Assembly: GCF_000464535.1 (NCBI RefSeq)
Contig: NW_006913475.1
Location: forward strand, 43,403 to 107,402
Source: Endocarpon pusillum Z07020
Taxonomy: Eukaryota; Ascomycota; Eurotiomycetes; Verrucariales; Verrucariaceae
DNA length: 64,000 nt
Direction of reading: 5' to 3'
Below the pieces are notes generated by a model. That model was given only the letters and a program-made list of their open reading frames with translations, did no database searches and was not told the origin of the DNA. Every line of letters starts with the position of its first letter. Position 1 is the stretch's first letter. Both the position numbers and the translations under genes were made by a program. This document shows, in pieces, positions 1-9,952 of the stretch.

Positions 1-419
1 ATTACTGCTCCTAAGCACACATACTGCATGAGACCTTGATGGTTGCTTTTATGACTCACGTTGAAGCGTAAACAATAATCTGGCTCAGAGTTGGGACTGA
101 TTGGCTCGGAGAGGTCTGACTGTAGGGCATCAAGAATGTGACGTAAAATGGAAAAAGACGACATTTGTACGAGCAAATGGTGTGGTAAGGATTGTGCCAA
201 CGATGATAGAACTATTATATACTATTGAGGCCGTCTGCGTCTCATTCTGTATTTTACCATACTTTGTGGACTCTAGCTTCCTCGAGGTACACGCCCGTCT
301 GCCAAATTCTAACTTATTGTCTACCGTTGTAAATCTACAGCTTTACCAGCAGCTGAATCCAAAACTCATTGCAGCATTATCCCGTAATCACCACGATCGA
401 ACTTGCCACTCACCTCGCT
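1..419. other. Upstream sequence of SDR gene
   Basis: No convincing gene is seen. One long plus-strand reading frame crosses this stretch into the next gene, but it is out of frame with that gene and has no recognisable domain. It probably holds the promoter and 5' leader of the dehydrogenase gene. Confidence 0.5.
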
Positions 420-1253
420 ATGACGACTCCAGCTACCGTTGCGCCACCGCAAAAGAACATTCTCATTTCAGGTGCTGCGCAAGGCATCGGTCGCTGTCTA
501 GCCCGTCATTTCCTTCAACGCGGCCACAAAGTCTTCATCCTAGACTTCAACGAAGACGAACTCGCTCACACGGCCACCGTGCACCTCAAAGAACACCTGA
601 ATAAAACGCTAGGCTACGCTCTCTGCAACCTTCGCTCTGTCGATGAGATTCGAGCTACTGCGAAAAAGGCTGCTGACTTCTTCGATGGGCACATTGACGT
701 CTTGATCAACAATGGCGGCATTTCAACTCCTTTCTGGAAAGACGGTGCTACCATGGAGGACCAGTCCACCATAGATCAATGGATTGCCTATGTCGAAACC
801 AACCTCACCGCTCCATTCGCACTTAGTCAAGCGTGTATCCCCTACATGAAAGTGTCTACTGAGGATGAAATGCGCAAGCTCGAAGGCCCAGGGCCGTGCA
901 TTATCCACGTCTCGTCCTTCCGTATGCTCCAGTCTGACCCCAATCAGGAAGGCTATGCCTCCACCAAAGCCGGCTTACTGGGACTTACGCATAGCATGGC
1001 CGTCAGCATGGCGAAGTTTGGAATTCGGGTCAATCTAATCGCTCCGGGGAGAATCAGGGTCGCTCATGAGTGCAAGCAGGGTGATGAACAGAGCAAGGAG
1101 TGGCAGATCGAAGGGGACGATGCAGAGAAGCATGCAACTAACCGCGCAGGAAAGCCAGAAGATATCGCGGAATGCGCAGAGTGGTTGATTGGTGCCGGCT
1201 TTGTGACCGGGCAAGACGTCACCGTGGATGGGGGCGTTACCAAAACCAAATAG
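420..1253 (+). CDS. Short-chain dehydrogenase/reductase (SDR)
   Basis: Predicted NAD(P)-dependent oxidoreductase of the classical SDR family, 277 aa and intronless, the usual length for the family. The Rossmann cofactor loop SGAAQGIG lies near residues 17-24, the structural NNGG motif near 97-100, a catalytic serine in HVSS near 165, and the catalytic YxxxK motif (YASTK) at Y179/K183. The C-terminal VDGG motif is typical of glucose/3-oxoacyl-reductase-like members. An in-frame ATG 51 nt upstream (369) is possible, but the start at 420 places the cofactor loop at the family's normal distance from the N-terminus. The substrate cannot be read from the sequence; fungal SDRs of this type act on sugars, polyols or ketones. 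No targeting signal is seen, so it is probably cytosolic. The next feature downstream is a transposon, so no cluster context helps. Confidence 0.9.
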   Translation: MTTPATVAPPQKNILISGAAQGIGRCLARHFLQRGHKVFILDFNEDELAHTATVHLKEHLNKTLGYALCNLRSVDEIRATAKKAADFFDGHIDVLINNGGISTPFWKDGATMEDQSTIDQWIAYVETNLTAPFALSQACIPYMKVSTEDEMRKLEGPGPCIIHVSSFRMLQSDPNQEGYASTKAGLLGLTHSMAVSMAKFGIRVNLIAPGRIRVAHECKQGDEQSKEWQIEGDDAEKHATNRAGKPEDIAECAEWLIGAGFVTGQDVTVDGGVTKTK

Positions 1254-1669
1254 AGTGTAATCGATGGTTGAGGATGGATATTGAGGTATTTTCGCAATTC
1301 GACAGAACTCATACCCAGGTGAAAATAGGCATCTGATGGCCCTGCGCCATTCAGCGCTCTCCGTATCGACAGGCTGAGAAAATGCTTTTCAATGTCTAGC
1401 ACTGAAATATGGTGATACTTTCTGTTGACTAGGAATAAAGCGCTGGAGCATTTTGATGCCCGCATGCTTACTGGTTACCAATTAGCATGGTCTACAAATT
1501 AGAATCTCCCACCGCTGAGAAGTTAGAAATGAGTCTGCATATTTTGCACCAACAAGATGTTAGATTGAGGAATAGAAGAGTGCATAAACAATGATATTCT
1601 TCAGGTCATCGCTAAAAGGAGTACTCTGTATTTCTCCAAGAACGGCACTCTCAGCATCAAGGGTCAAAA
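1254..1669. other. Spacer between SDR gene and Tc1-like element
   Basis: About 400 bases of 3' flank. I see no gene in it; the small reading frames on either strand lack recognisable domains. Confidence 0.5.
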
Positions 1670-1692
1670 AGTGGGTCCTCCGGTCCTTCGGT

Positions 1693-1730
1693 CCGAAGCT
1701 TGGCGCCAAAATTTACGGGAGTTCTCAGAT
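1693..1730 (+). repeat. Left terminal inverted repeat of Tc1-like element
   Basis: 38 bases that match the reverse complement of 2734-2771 exactly. The shared core includes CTTGGCGCCAAAATTTACGG. Sequence further outward is only partly conserved between the two ends. Confidence 0.9.
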
Positions 1731-1798
1731 CCCCTTCCTCTACCCCCCTTCTTCATTCCCCTATTTCTCTACCAATACTCACTCAGATTTAGGGAATA

Positions 1799-2711
1799 AT
1801 GAGTTCTAAACAGGGAAATAGACGGCGCATCTGCCGAAAGCCTACTTCTATAGATCCTCCTTCTCCTGCGGCCTCACGAACGCCAAAAACGATGCTCGAT
1901 ACGCCGCGCCGTGCGCGCCTTCTTGCTGATGCACGCCACACAGCTGGCAAATTACCTCGTACGCAGCTATTTAAGATACATAATATATCTGAAACAACTG
2001 GCTATCGAATCATCCAAGAAGGAACTGCGCGCCGCAGCGAGAAAGTCCACAATCGATGCCGAAAACGAGTACTTGCTCCGTACGAGTGTGAAGCAATTGA
2101 GGCAGTAGAAGANNNNNNNNNNNNNNNNNNNNNNNNNNNNNNNNNNNNNNNNNNNNNNNNNNNNNNNNNNNNNNNNNNNNNNNNNNNNNNNNNNNNNNNN
2201 NNNNNNNNNNNNNNNNNNNNNNNNNNNNNNNNNNNNNNNNNNNNNNNNNNNNNNNNNNNNNNNNNNNNNNNNNNNNNNNNNNNNNNNNNNNNNNNNNNNN
2301 NNNNNNNNNNNNNNNNNNNNNNNNNNNNNNNNNNNNNNNNNNNNNNNNNNNNNNNNNNNNNNNNNNNNNNNNNNNNNNNNNNNNNNNNNNNNNNNNGAAG
2401 ATAATGACGGGCCTCATGGTACCAAGGGCAAGGGTCCTAACAAGGTTAAAGCACTCAAGGACCTTCTAGGGATCAAATAGGAGATGAACCCTGCTAATTC
2501 GCCTGATCTCAACCCCATTGAGACGATCTGGAGAATAATAAAGCAGCGCTTGAAGTCCAGGGGGGTCATCTTCGAAGAAGCTGTTCTGCGCAGGGCTATC
2601 CAGGAGGAGTGGGATAAAATAACTCTGGATGAGATTAATAGGGCTATCTCAACAATGCCAGATAGAGTAGCTGCCCTAAATGAGCGAAATGGGCGTCCTA
2701 TCCCCTATTAA
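1799..2711 (+). pseudogene. Tc1/mariner transposase, interrupted
   Basis: The N-terminal part (from ATG 1799) is basic and contains a helix-turn-helix-like stretch (around FKIHNISETTGYRII), as expected for DNA binding at the inverted repeats. After the N gap (2113-2396) the frame resumes with an EDN motif holding the likely second catalytic aspartate (codon 2400-2402). The signature SPDLNPIE follows, with the likely third catalytic glutamate at 2520-2522. Between them a TAG stop lies at 2478-2480, where relatives commonly carry tryptophan (TGG). A single G-to-A change would explain it, consistent with RIP or random decay. The spacing between the two visible acidic residues is 39 codons including the stop. 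Because the gap length may be only an estimate, frame continuity across it cannot be judged. Confidence 0.85.
2113..2396. other. Assembly gap (284 N)
   Basis: Run of undetermined bases inside the transposase gene. Repeated element copies elsewhere in the genome could have prevented assembly here. Confidence 1.
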
Positions 2712-2733
2712 AGGGGCGTGTAGCATAGCAGGA

Positions 2734-2771
2734 ATCTGAGAACTCCCGTAAATTTTGGCGCCAAGCTTCGG
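2734..2771 (-). repeat. Right terminal inverted repeat of Tc1-like element
   Basis: Exact 38-base inverted partner of 1693-1730. Confidence 0.9.
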
Positions 2772-2797
2772 TCCTAAGAAGCTAGCAAGCACCCACT

Positions 2798-3417
2798 AGT
2801 TAGTTAGACCCAAGACGGGTGTCATCTACACAGTACTATGAGGGCGTTCCTTTGGACCAACTGCCATGTCTTCAGTTCTAGCAATTGTAATACTAAAGAA
2901 GTACCAATACTTATATATGACGTATCTGGTCAACTTACCAAAGAGATAGAGCTTCTCAAATTGCCAATTCAAGCGGTAGAGATTCTACTTAGTAGTGCGG
3001 TCGGCCAAAAGTTCTTGACACTAACTAGCCGCCACCTGGTTGACTGCAGGAGGTCAGGGAGTTTTCCAAAAGAAACGTAGGCAAGTATCCCCTCTCAACT
3101 TCGCTAAAGGCAGAGACGGATTGTAAAAAGGGCTCAAAAGATTTTCTTCAGATAGAACCTTTTCTTGTTTTCGATCCAATACCAACATGTCAGGTGATCG
3201 GAGCTTGATGTGTTGACAAATGTGGCTTAAGCCTCTGGTGTGTCAGAGTTTTGAAGAGGGGGTGCCGGCGTAGTTTCAGCCGAAGATTTCTAGAATTAAT
3301 TACTCTGGTGCCTAAGAAACACAGCGGTACTGAATTCTCGGGCTGAAAGGGTCATGTAGGAAACATGCTGTCCACCATGGAAATGTCTGGCATCAATATT
3401 TAAGAGTTCTACTTATT
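2798..3417. other. Upstream region of Hos2-like gene
   Basis: About 620 bases. An 80-codon plus-strand frame starting at ATG 2838 has no recognisable domain and is probably chance or a relic. The stretch probably contains the deacetylase promoter. Confidence 0.4.
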
Positions 3418-4914
3418 ATGGCTCGAGGGACTACAGTTACCGAATACCTTCCGCGGTCTTCTAAACTCTCGGCTTCTGATACCTTTTCTCTCTCTTCCAA
3501 AATCCAGCGAGAAATAGAGCGAAATGGCATATCCCGTCCGAAAGGCTACACGGTCTCCTGGCATGCAAATCCTGAAGTGGAGAAGCATCACTTTGGAATG
3601 GCACATCCCATGAAACCATGGAGATTGACCTTAACCAAGGAGATTGTAATGGCGTATGGCATGCATACTGCTATGGACACTCATCTATCACGTGCTGCAA
3701 CTGTCGAAGAACTCGTCGAGTTTCACAAAGAGGACTACATTGACTTTCTCTCCTCTGTCACGCCCCAGAATCTCGGTACAAATTATCCTTGGCTCAAGCC
3801 TGGTGCTGTAGGCTATTCGGGTCCCTTCTTTGGTGTTGGAGAAGACTGTCCTATCTTCGACGGCCTCTTTGAGTACTGCTCGCTATATGCGGGCGCCTCG
3901 ATTGACGCGGCTCGCAAGCTGACATCGCATCAGTCTGATATTGCCATTAACTGGTCAGGTGGCTTGCATCATGCGAAGAAGGCTGAAGCGAGCGGCTTTT
4001 GTTACATAAACGACATCGTGCTTGCCATCTTGCAACTGCTCCGGCATCACCCACGTGTACTATACATCGATATTGACGTACACCACGGCGACGGCGTTGA
4101 GCAAGCGTTCTGGTCAACCGATCGAGTGCTGACACTTTCCTTTCACAAATACGACAAAGAAACTTTCTTTCCAGGGACGGGTCCTCTTGATGATACTGGT
4201 CCCACTCATCCTGACAACCCTGGTGCTCACCATTCGTTGAATGTACCATTAAATGACGGCATCGATGATGTTTCGTATCAATGGCTATTCGAGTCGGTTG
4301 TTGGTCCCTGTATCGACACCTATCGGCCCACTGCCATTGTTCTACAATGTGGTGCGGATTCTCTGGGCCACGACAGACTGGGCTGCTTCAACTTGAATAT
4401 TCAAGGGCATGGCTCATGCGTTTCCTACGTCAAGTCCTTCAAAATCCCGCTTTTGGTTGTGGGTGGCGGAGGTTACACACCGCGGAATGTTGCTCGAGCG
4501 TGGGCACATGAAACCTCAATATGCATAGGTGCCGATAAGGGCCTCGACCCAACTCTTCCGCTACACACACCTTTTCGACACCATTTTGCGGAAGAAGGCC
4601 CTACGCTTTTCCCACCGCTACATGCCACAAGATTCGAAAATAAGAACCCCAGAGCCTACTTAGAGAGCGTTGTTACAGCGATCAGGGAACAGCTCCGTTA
4701 CATGCATGGAGCGCCGAGCGTACAGATGAGCCATATTCCACCCGATATACAAGGATGGCGCGAAGAGATCGACAAAGAACTGGAAGAGGAGGCGAAACGG
4801 GAAGAGGAAACGAAGGAAGAAAAAGACGGTGCAGGTGGTCTTCTGGCTAGGACTGGGCGGCGACGAGATTACGAAAGATCGGCAGGCACAAGAGGGGAAC
4901 TCTCTGTGCTATGA
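3418..4914 (+). CDS. hos2: Class I histone deacetylase, Hos2-like
   Basis: Zinc-dependent lysine deacetylase acting on histone tails in the nucleus; 498 aa, no intron. Visible active-site elements: GGLHHAKK (residues 181-188, charge-relay histidines), DVHHGDG (220-226, zinc-binding Asp/His), CGADS (311-315, zinc-binding Asp) and GGGGY (349-353, catalytic Tyr). The downstream phrase YTPRNVARAWAHET and the N-terminal EKHHFGMAHPMKPWRLTLTK resemble Hos2 more than Rpd3, which has a GYTMRNV-type sequence. Hos2 is the catalytic subunit of the Set3 complex in yeast. The C-terminal tail from about 440 is rich in Glu and Lys, as in other fungal class I enzymes. The Hos2 assignment is by motif recall; the HDAC family assignment is secure. 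Confidence 0.93.
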   Translation: MARGTTVTEYLPRSSKLSASDTFSLSSKIQREIERNGISRPKGYTVSWHANPEVEKHHFGMAHPMKPWRLTLTKEIVMAYGMHTAMDTHLSRAATVEELVEFHKEDYIDFLSSVTPQNLGTNYPWLKPGAVGYSGPFFGVGEDCPIFDGLFEYCSLYAGASIDAARKLTSHQSDIAINWSGGLHHAKKAEASGFCYINDIVLAILQLLRHHPRVLYIDIDVHHGDGVEQAFWSTDRVLTLSFHKYDKETFFPGTGPLDDTGPTHPDNPGAHHSLNVPLNDGIDDVSYQWLFESVVGPCIDTYRPTAIVLQCGADSLGHDRLGCFNLNIQGHGSCVSYVKSFKIPLLVVGGGGYTPRNVARAWAHETSICIGADKGLDPTLPLHTPFRHHFAEEGPTLFPPLHATRFENKNPRAYLESVVTAIREQLRYMHGAPSVQMSHIPPDIQGWREEIDKELEEEAKREEETKEEKDGAGGLLARTGRRRDYERSAGTRGELSVL

Positions 4915-4917
4915 GTG

Positions 4918-6369
4918 ACGCTATTATCACAAGGCTTCGAATTGAAGCCTATCGAGACCGCGTCCAGATCGATTACAGCATAAAAATGGCGAGAAATTGT
5001 CTGGAACGCTGAACGTGAGCAGCCCAGATCCAGCCTTCAACGTTCATATACTCGTCCCACAGTCATAAGGAGGGATGCTTTGGCTTCTGAGCGACATTGT
5101 GTTACAACTTGGTCACGGAGAATAGCATGTTGCACATGCCGCCTAGGCCTGGGTCGAAGGTCACGTAGTAGGACAACTCCTTTCGAGGTGACTCCCCTAT
5201 GGTACTGAGAGGTCGCAGTCGCTCCAACTCTGACGCAAAATAGGCTCATGGTACTGTTGGCATTTCGAAGGTGCCTGGTGACATATGCGCATGGAGCGGA
5301 GTTCCCTGACTATTAGTATTTGTCAAGCAAGACATTGACGGGATGATTCAGCCCTATCAAATCTCTGGTGAAGCTCAACCGGGATCTCGGGCGATTACTC
5401 CACTGGTCTGGGCTCTTGCGTGTTAGCAGATGTCTCGGTAGCCCTGCAGAGTTTAGCTGCTGGTTATAATTGCCCAGCCTTTTCCTGGATACCTAATGCA
5501 GTAATCACAACCTGTCTTGGAGTACCAAATGATCCTTCTTCCCATCCAGATAGACAGATCAATTATGCAGCGATACGGCAGACTGGCTCCAAGTTGAGCT
5601 CCATAGATTCACGATTACTCACTCAAATATTCTGCCCTCTCTTGTTCTTCGGCGGATAGGAAGCTGCAGCGCACGCTGCTTAATTCGCAGGCGCTGAAGG
5701 CGGGCACTATTTAGGACTATTTAGGGTTTAAGCTTGGGCCACCCTCCTCCAATCCCTCCCGCTATCACTCTTGTCTCGTTCATCATTATTGACAATCACT
5801 ATCTTTTCTCTTCTACACATCCTGATTCCATACGTTCTGCTGTGCAGTTATTGAGAAGCTCTCCATCCACGCGTTCAACAGTCTTTGCATCAATTCATGT
5901 GGATCAATTCGCAGTTCAATTCAACCGATTATTTCATCTACAGATTCCCCCGCATCTTCAGCAATTGTTGGCTCCGCCCGAGACCCTGTACTATTTTTCC
6001 TATTCCAAAGCAAAGCCTTCACAGGCTCGGCGTCTAGAATTCGACAATACCAAGCGAGATCATTTCTATACCGAGGGCTAATACTGGGCTCATTGGCGAA
6101 GCCGGAGGGAGCATACAACCAGAAGTTCAATCAAGAACAGCAGAAACAAATTCATCTGCGTTCTTCCTGCTTGGTCGAGGAACCATCCAAAGCCCTGCTG
6201 ACACCCATACAGTTGAAGACTTAGCTAGCACTGAGAACTCTCCTGCATCATGGGCGAAGTCCTCTGCTGCAGCATTGTCAGAAGTTGAAACATATTTGGA
6301 CGGAATTGATGGTGGATATTACATCAAGGGCAAGCGTGGTCAGCCTTCGGGGGGCAGTTGTGCGACAAG
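4918..6369. other. Intergenic region with ATG-less open frame
   Basis: Between the deacetylase and the CNB/F-box gene. 5730-5800 is pyrimidine-rich, typical of a fungal promoter or 5' leader. From 6038 to about 6430 one plus-strand frame stays open without any upstream ATG, and its translation looks protein-like. It is in a different frame from the downstream gene. It could be a 5' exon of that gene joined by an intron I cannot place, or simply leader sequence. Confidence 0.4.
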
Positions 6370-9244
6370 ATGCGGCGACATCATGGGCGTGGGCAAAATT
6401 CTCCATTTGCAAACAAAACAGCTGCTCCCATTTCGGAGGTTGTGAGCCTCATTCGCAACTTTGACTCTGACATCAACCCCTCCCGACCAGTGCGCCAGTC
6501 TCCCCTAGCGACCTCTCAAATTCAGGGAATGCCTCTTGATATGATAGATCGCATTCGGTCGTTCCCATTGTTTCAGTCCACTCCTGACTCTTTTCTCGCG
6601 GAAGTCGGCCTCCGCTTGCGTCCTCAACTACACTCGACTAATGACTACATATTGACAGAAGGGGACGACGCGAAATCCATGTACTGGTTGGTCAGGGGAG
6701 CTGTGGCGGTAACCTCGAGAGACGGCGAAAGCACCTATGCGGAGCTAAAACCTGGAGCATTCTTTGGTGAGATTGGTATCTTAATGGATCGACCACGGAC
6801 AGCCACCGTGATTGCGCGCACCAAATGCCTTCTAGTCGTACTCAAGAAGGAAGACCTGAGAAAGATATTGCCCGCATACCCAGAGGTAGAGCAAGCCATT
6901 CGCGACGAGGCACAAGAGCGGCTCACAATCCTTGAGAAGAAAAAGAGGCAGGTGCAGCCTGATGCTAATCCTACAGCTGGGTCAGCCAGGCGTGGTTCCA
7001 AAAGGACGAGTGATTTCATGTCTGATGAAAACGATGTTGCTCATGCCAATGGAAACGGTGTAAATGGGATTAGCAAGAAGAGAAAATCACCAAGTCCAGG
7101 GCCGAACGAGATCTCCAGCTCCAGCGCCCTCGGAAATGGTCTTGTTCATGTGCGGTCGCTATTGAAAGAGCTCCCTCTTTTCACATCACTGCCCTCAGAC
7201 CTTCTACATTTTCTTGGGTTGAATGCTCTGCCACGGACGTTTGCGCCGTTCACTGATATCATTAGACAAGATTCCAAAGGCCGTGAAATCTTCTTTATAG
7301 TTAAAGGAGAGGTCGAGGTTCTTGACGAGAAGGTCTTCGAAACAGCAGCCTCACAGAAGAATTCTCAGCCAAAAGGCAACCGACGGCCACCGTATGTCAA
7401 GGCACGACTCAAGGAGGGACACTACTTTGGAGAAGTAGTCAGTCTGTCCTTGGCCCCCCGGAGGACAGCTACAGTTCGATCGGTAACTGCGGTGGAGTGT
7501 CTTATGATTACTGCTGAGGTGCTGGCCGAGTTTTGGGAGAGGTGCCCCGCCGGAGTGCGGCAGCAACTTGAGCATACCGCCCGAGAGCGACTGCGTTCCG
7601 CTTCCGACAACGATGTCATAATGGATGATAGAGATTCGGCTCCTGCGATAAACCAACTCGCCATTGGCGAGCAAATCATGCCGTTGACACCCAGAAAGCA
7701 GCCAGCACCAAGAGTGACTTTTAATGATGCAGAATTGGGGAGTCCGCATAGGTATTTGAAAACGGAAGACGAGCCAGTACTTAGGCCGTCTGACCCTGAT
7801 CCATTCTTGAACGTTGGTCTCGACAAGGTAAGGTCACGATCGCGAAGAGGTTCCTTGGCACCTATCTCGCCAGATGACATTGAGCCTGATGGTCGGAACA
7901 AGAGTACTTCGCCAACAAATACTCGCTCTGACAACCCGTCTGCATTTGATTCGGGAGGTAGTACCCCATTCTCTGATCCATTCGGCAAGTTGAGATCAAG
8001 AGCACCAACACCGCGCCCGAGTGGACCACGTGCAAGGGGTTCTTTGCCCGACCGAGTCCTTGTCAACATCTTCAAGCATCTCAGGGTGCATGAATTATTC
8101 CGGCTGAGGGCTGTCTCACTTCATTGGTCAGAGATCTTGACGAAGTCGCCCGAGCTATTTCATCATCTGGATTTGACACCATACAACCGCAAGCTCACTG
8201 ATGAGGTTCTCTCCAAGCATATTTGTCCTTTTGTGGGCGAGCGCCCCAGAGTGATCAATATAAGCAACTGTTTCCACATCACAGATGAGGGCTTCAATAT
8301 CCTAGCATCACTCTGTGGTGCCAATGTGAAGACATGGAAGATGAAGAGTGTATGGGATGTGACGGCGCCAGCGATCTTGGAGATGGCAAACAAGGCCAAG
8401 GGTCTACATGAAATCGATCTCAGCAATTGCCGAAAGGTCAGCGATACCTTGCTCGCTCGAATATTGGGCTGGGTTGTACCAGCCACTGCTCCGTCGCGCC
8501 ACACAAACGGTCGTCTATCTCTGAACACACGGATGACACCACAAAGTCCTGGTCAGCCGCCTGCTGGTACCGTCTTTGGCTGTCCTTTCCTAAAGCGCCT
8601 AACTCTGTCTTACTGTAAGCATGTCACCGATCGCACCATGCATCATATAGCGTCTCATGCATCGACACGAATCGAACAAATGGATCTCACGAGGTGTACG
8701 ACTATCACCGATACCGGGTTTCAATACTGGGGTAATGCGCAGTTCTTACGTTTGAAGAAGCTTTGCCTAGCCGACTGTACATATTTGACCGATAATGCCA
8801 TTATCTATTTGACCAACGCAGCGAAAGGCTTACAGGAGTTGGATTTGGTAAGAGTGTCTTCCTTTTTTTCTGGTATTGCAGGGCAACTGACGATTATAGT
8901 CGTTTTGCTGCGCTTTGTCGGACACGGCCACTGAAGTTCTGGCTCTCGGATGCCCGAGTCTGACACATCTGAATCTATCCTTCTGCGGTTCCGCGGTCTC
9001 GGATCCTTCACTCCGGAGCATCGGTTTACACCTTTTGGCCTTGAAACAGCTCTCTGTACGAGGCTGCGTACGAGTGACTGGTACAGGTGTGGAATCTGTC
9101 GTGGATGGATGTCGGCACTTGAGAGTGTTTGATGTCAGCCAATGTAAGAACTTAATTCCCTGGATTGACAGTGGAGGCACCTACAAGTACAGGAATAAAG
9201 TGAGGTTCGAGACTGTTGCTAAGAATGGCAAATTCACGCGATGA
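6370..9244 (+). CDS. Cyclic-nucleotide-binding / F-box / LRR protein
   Basis: Two exons, 6370-8847 and 8900-9244; the 52-nt intron (GTAAGA...TATAG) restores a leucine-rich repeat across the join. The protein is about 940 aa. It has two cyclic-nucleotide-binding folds: one near residues 60-165 with cassette FGEIGILMDRPRTATV, and one near 265-400 with FGEVVSLSLAPRRTATV. A Ser/Pro-rich linker with basic patches follows, then an F-box near 557-600 (LPDRVLVNIFKHLRVHELFR), then C-terminal leucine-rich repeats of the cysteine-containing type (LDLSNC, LTLSYC, LNLSFC). F-box/LRR proteins recruit substrates to SCF ubiquitin ligases; the CNB domains suggest nucleotide- or ligand-gated control, which is inference. 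Both cassettes keep the arginine that contacts the cyclic phosphate in PKA. A reading that begins at TTG 6358 is not credible; ATG 6370 follows an in-frame stop at 6307. An additional 5' exon is possible. Confidence 0.88.
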
Positions 9245-9952
9245 TGACTGTGGGATTTGCCATGAAATTTAATGAACCTACCTGGCAATATGGTAGGATG
9301 TGATACGCACTTGCAGGTTAGAACAACTTGAAGTTGTTCTGTATGGAATATGTATTCTTAAATCCCACCAAGTTTCCAAGGCTTCTCATGGATATGGTAC
9401 TCCATAATTGGGATACTCGGTGTGCAAAAAGAGTCTGTTTGTCGTGACCTGATGATTCTCGATCACGATTCAATGCTTCATGGTTCAAGCTCGTACATGT
9501 AGGTAGAGCTGCAACGACGTTTGCTGTAAGGGGACCTCATAAGATTCGGATTGCCTGCAACGACGGAACCTCTTTGATCTTTTGATCTCTTCATCTCTTC
9601 ATCTTTTGATCTGTTGATTCCAGTTCAGCGGTCTTGGCAGCTTGGGCTCATGCCAGAAGCGCTAAACCACATAAGGTTAAGCCAGTGACGTCGAAAGCGA
9701 GCGCGAGTGGTGCAAAAGTGCCTGGCCAAATGCAGGTTGGGCTTCCATGCTGGGTACCCATGTAGACATCTGATTTTCCACGATGTCTGGTTCCCAAGAC
9801 CGTGGTTGATCTGCATTGCCGAGTAAGCTGCCGGGTAAGCTGCAGAGTAAGCTGCAGCGTAACCATCCACGCGACCTCCACAAAGGACAGCCAGCAGCAC
9901 AACATTGATGTTAAGCCCGCGTTGAACACGATACCGATACCGATACCGCCTG
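9245..9952. other. Intergenic region upstream of Zn2Cys6 gene
   Basis: About 700 bases with no gene seen. It contains short direct repeats of TTGATCT/TCATCTC type near 9575-9615 and a 12-mer tandem repeat at 9820-9864. Confidence 0.5.
9820..9864 (+). repeat. 12-bp tandem repeat
   Basis: Roughly four units of a GTAAGCTGCAGA-like 12-mer, the last one diverged. It lies about 90 bases upstream of the start codon of the following regulator, probably in the 5' leader or promoter. Confidence 0.7.

Larger units (their letters stand above)
1670..2797 (+). mobile_element. Tc1/mariner-type DNA transposon, degraded
   Basis: A roughly 1.1 kb element bounded by inverted repeats. A perfect 38-bp inverted pair (1693-1730 and 2734-2771) is flanked outward by a less well conserved stretch ending in the shared heptamer AGTGGGT/ACCCACT (1670 and 2797). 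Inside is a transposase reading frame with the Tc1 C-terminal signature. A clear TA target duplication is not visible next to the outer ends, so the exact boundary is uncertain. A 284-base N gap hides the middle of the transposase, and a stop codon interrupts the visible part, so the copy is probably dead. Confidence 0.85.

Noticed and set aside
101..604. 167-codon frame at the left end
   Set aside because: Overlaps the SDR gene out of frame and has no recognisable domain.
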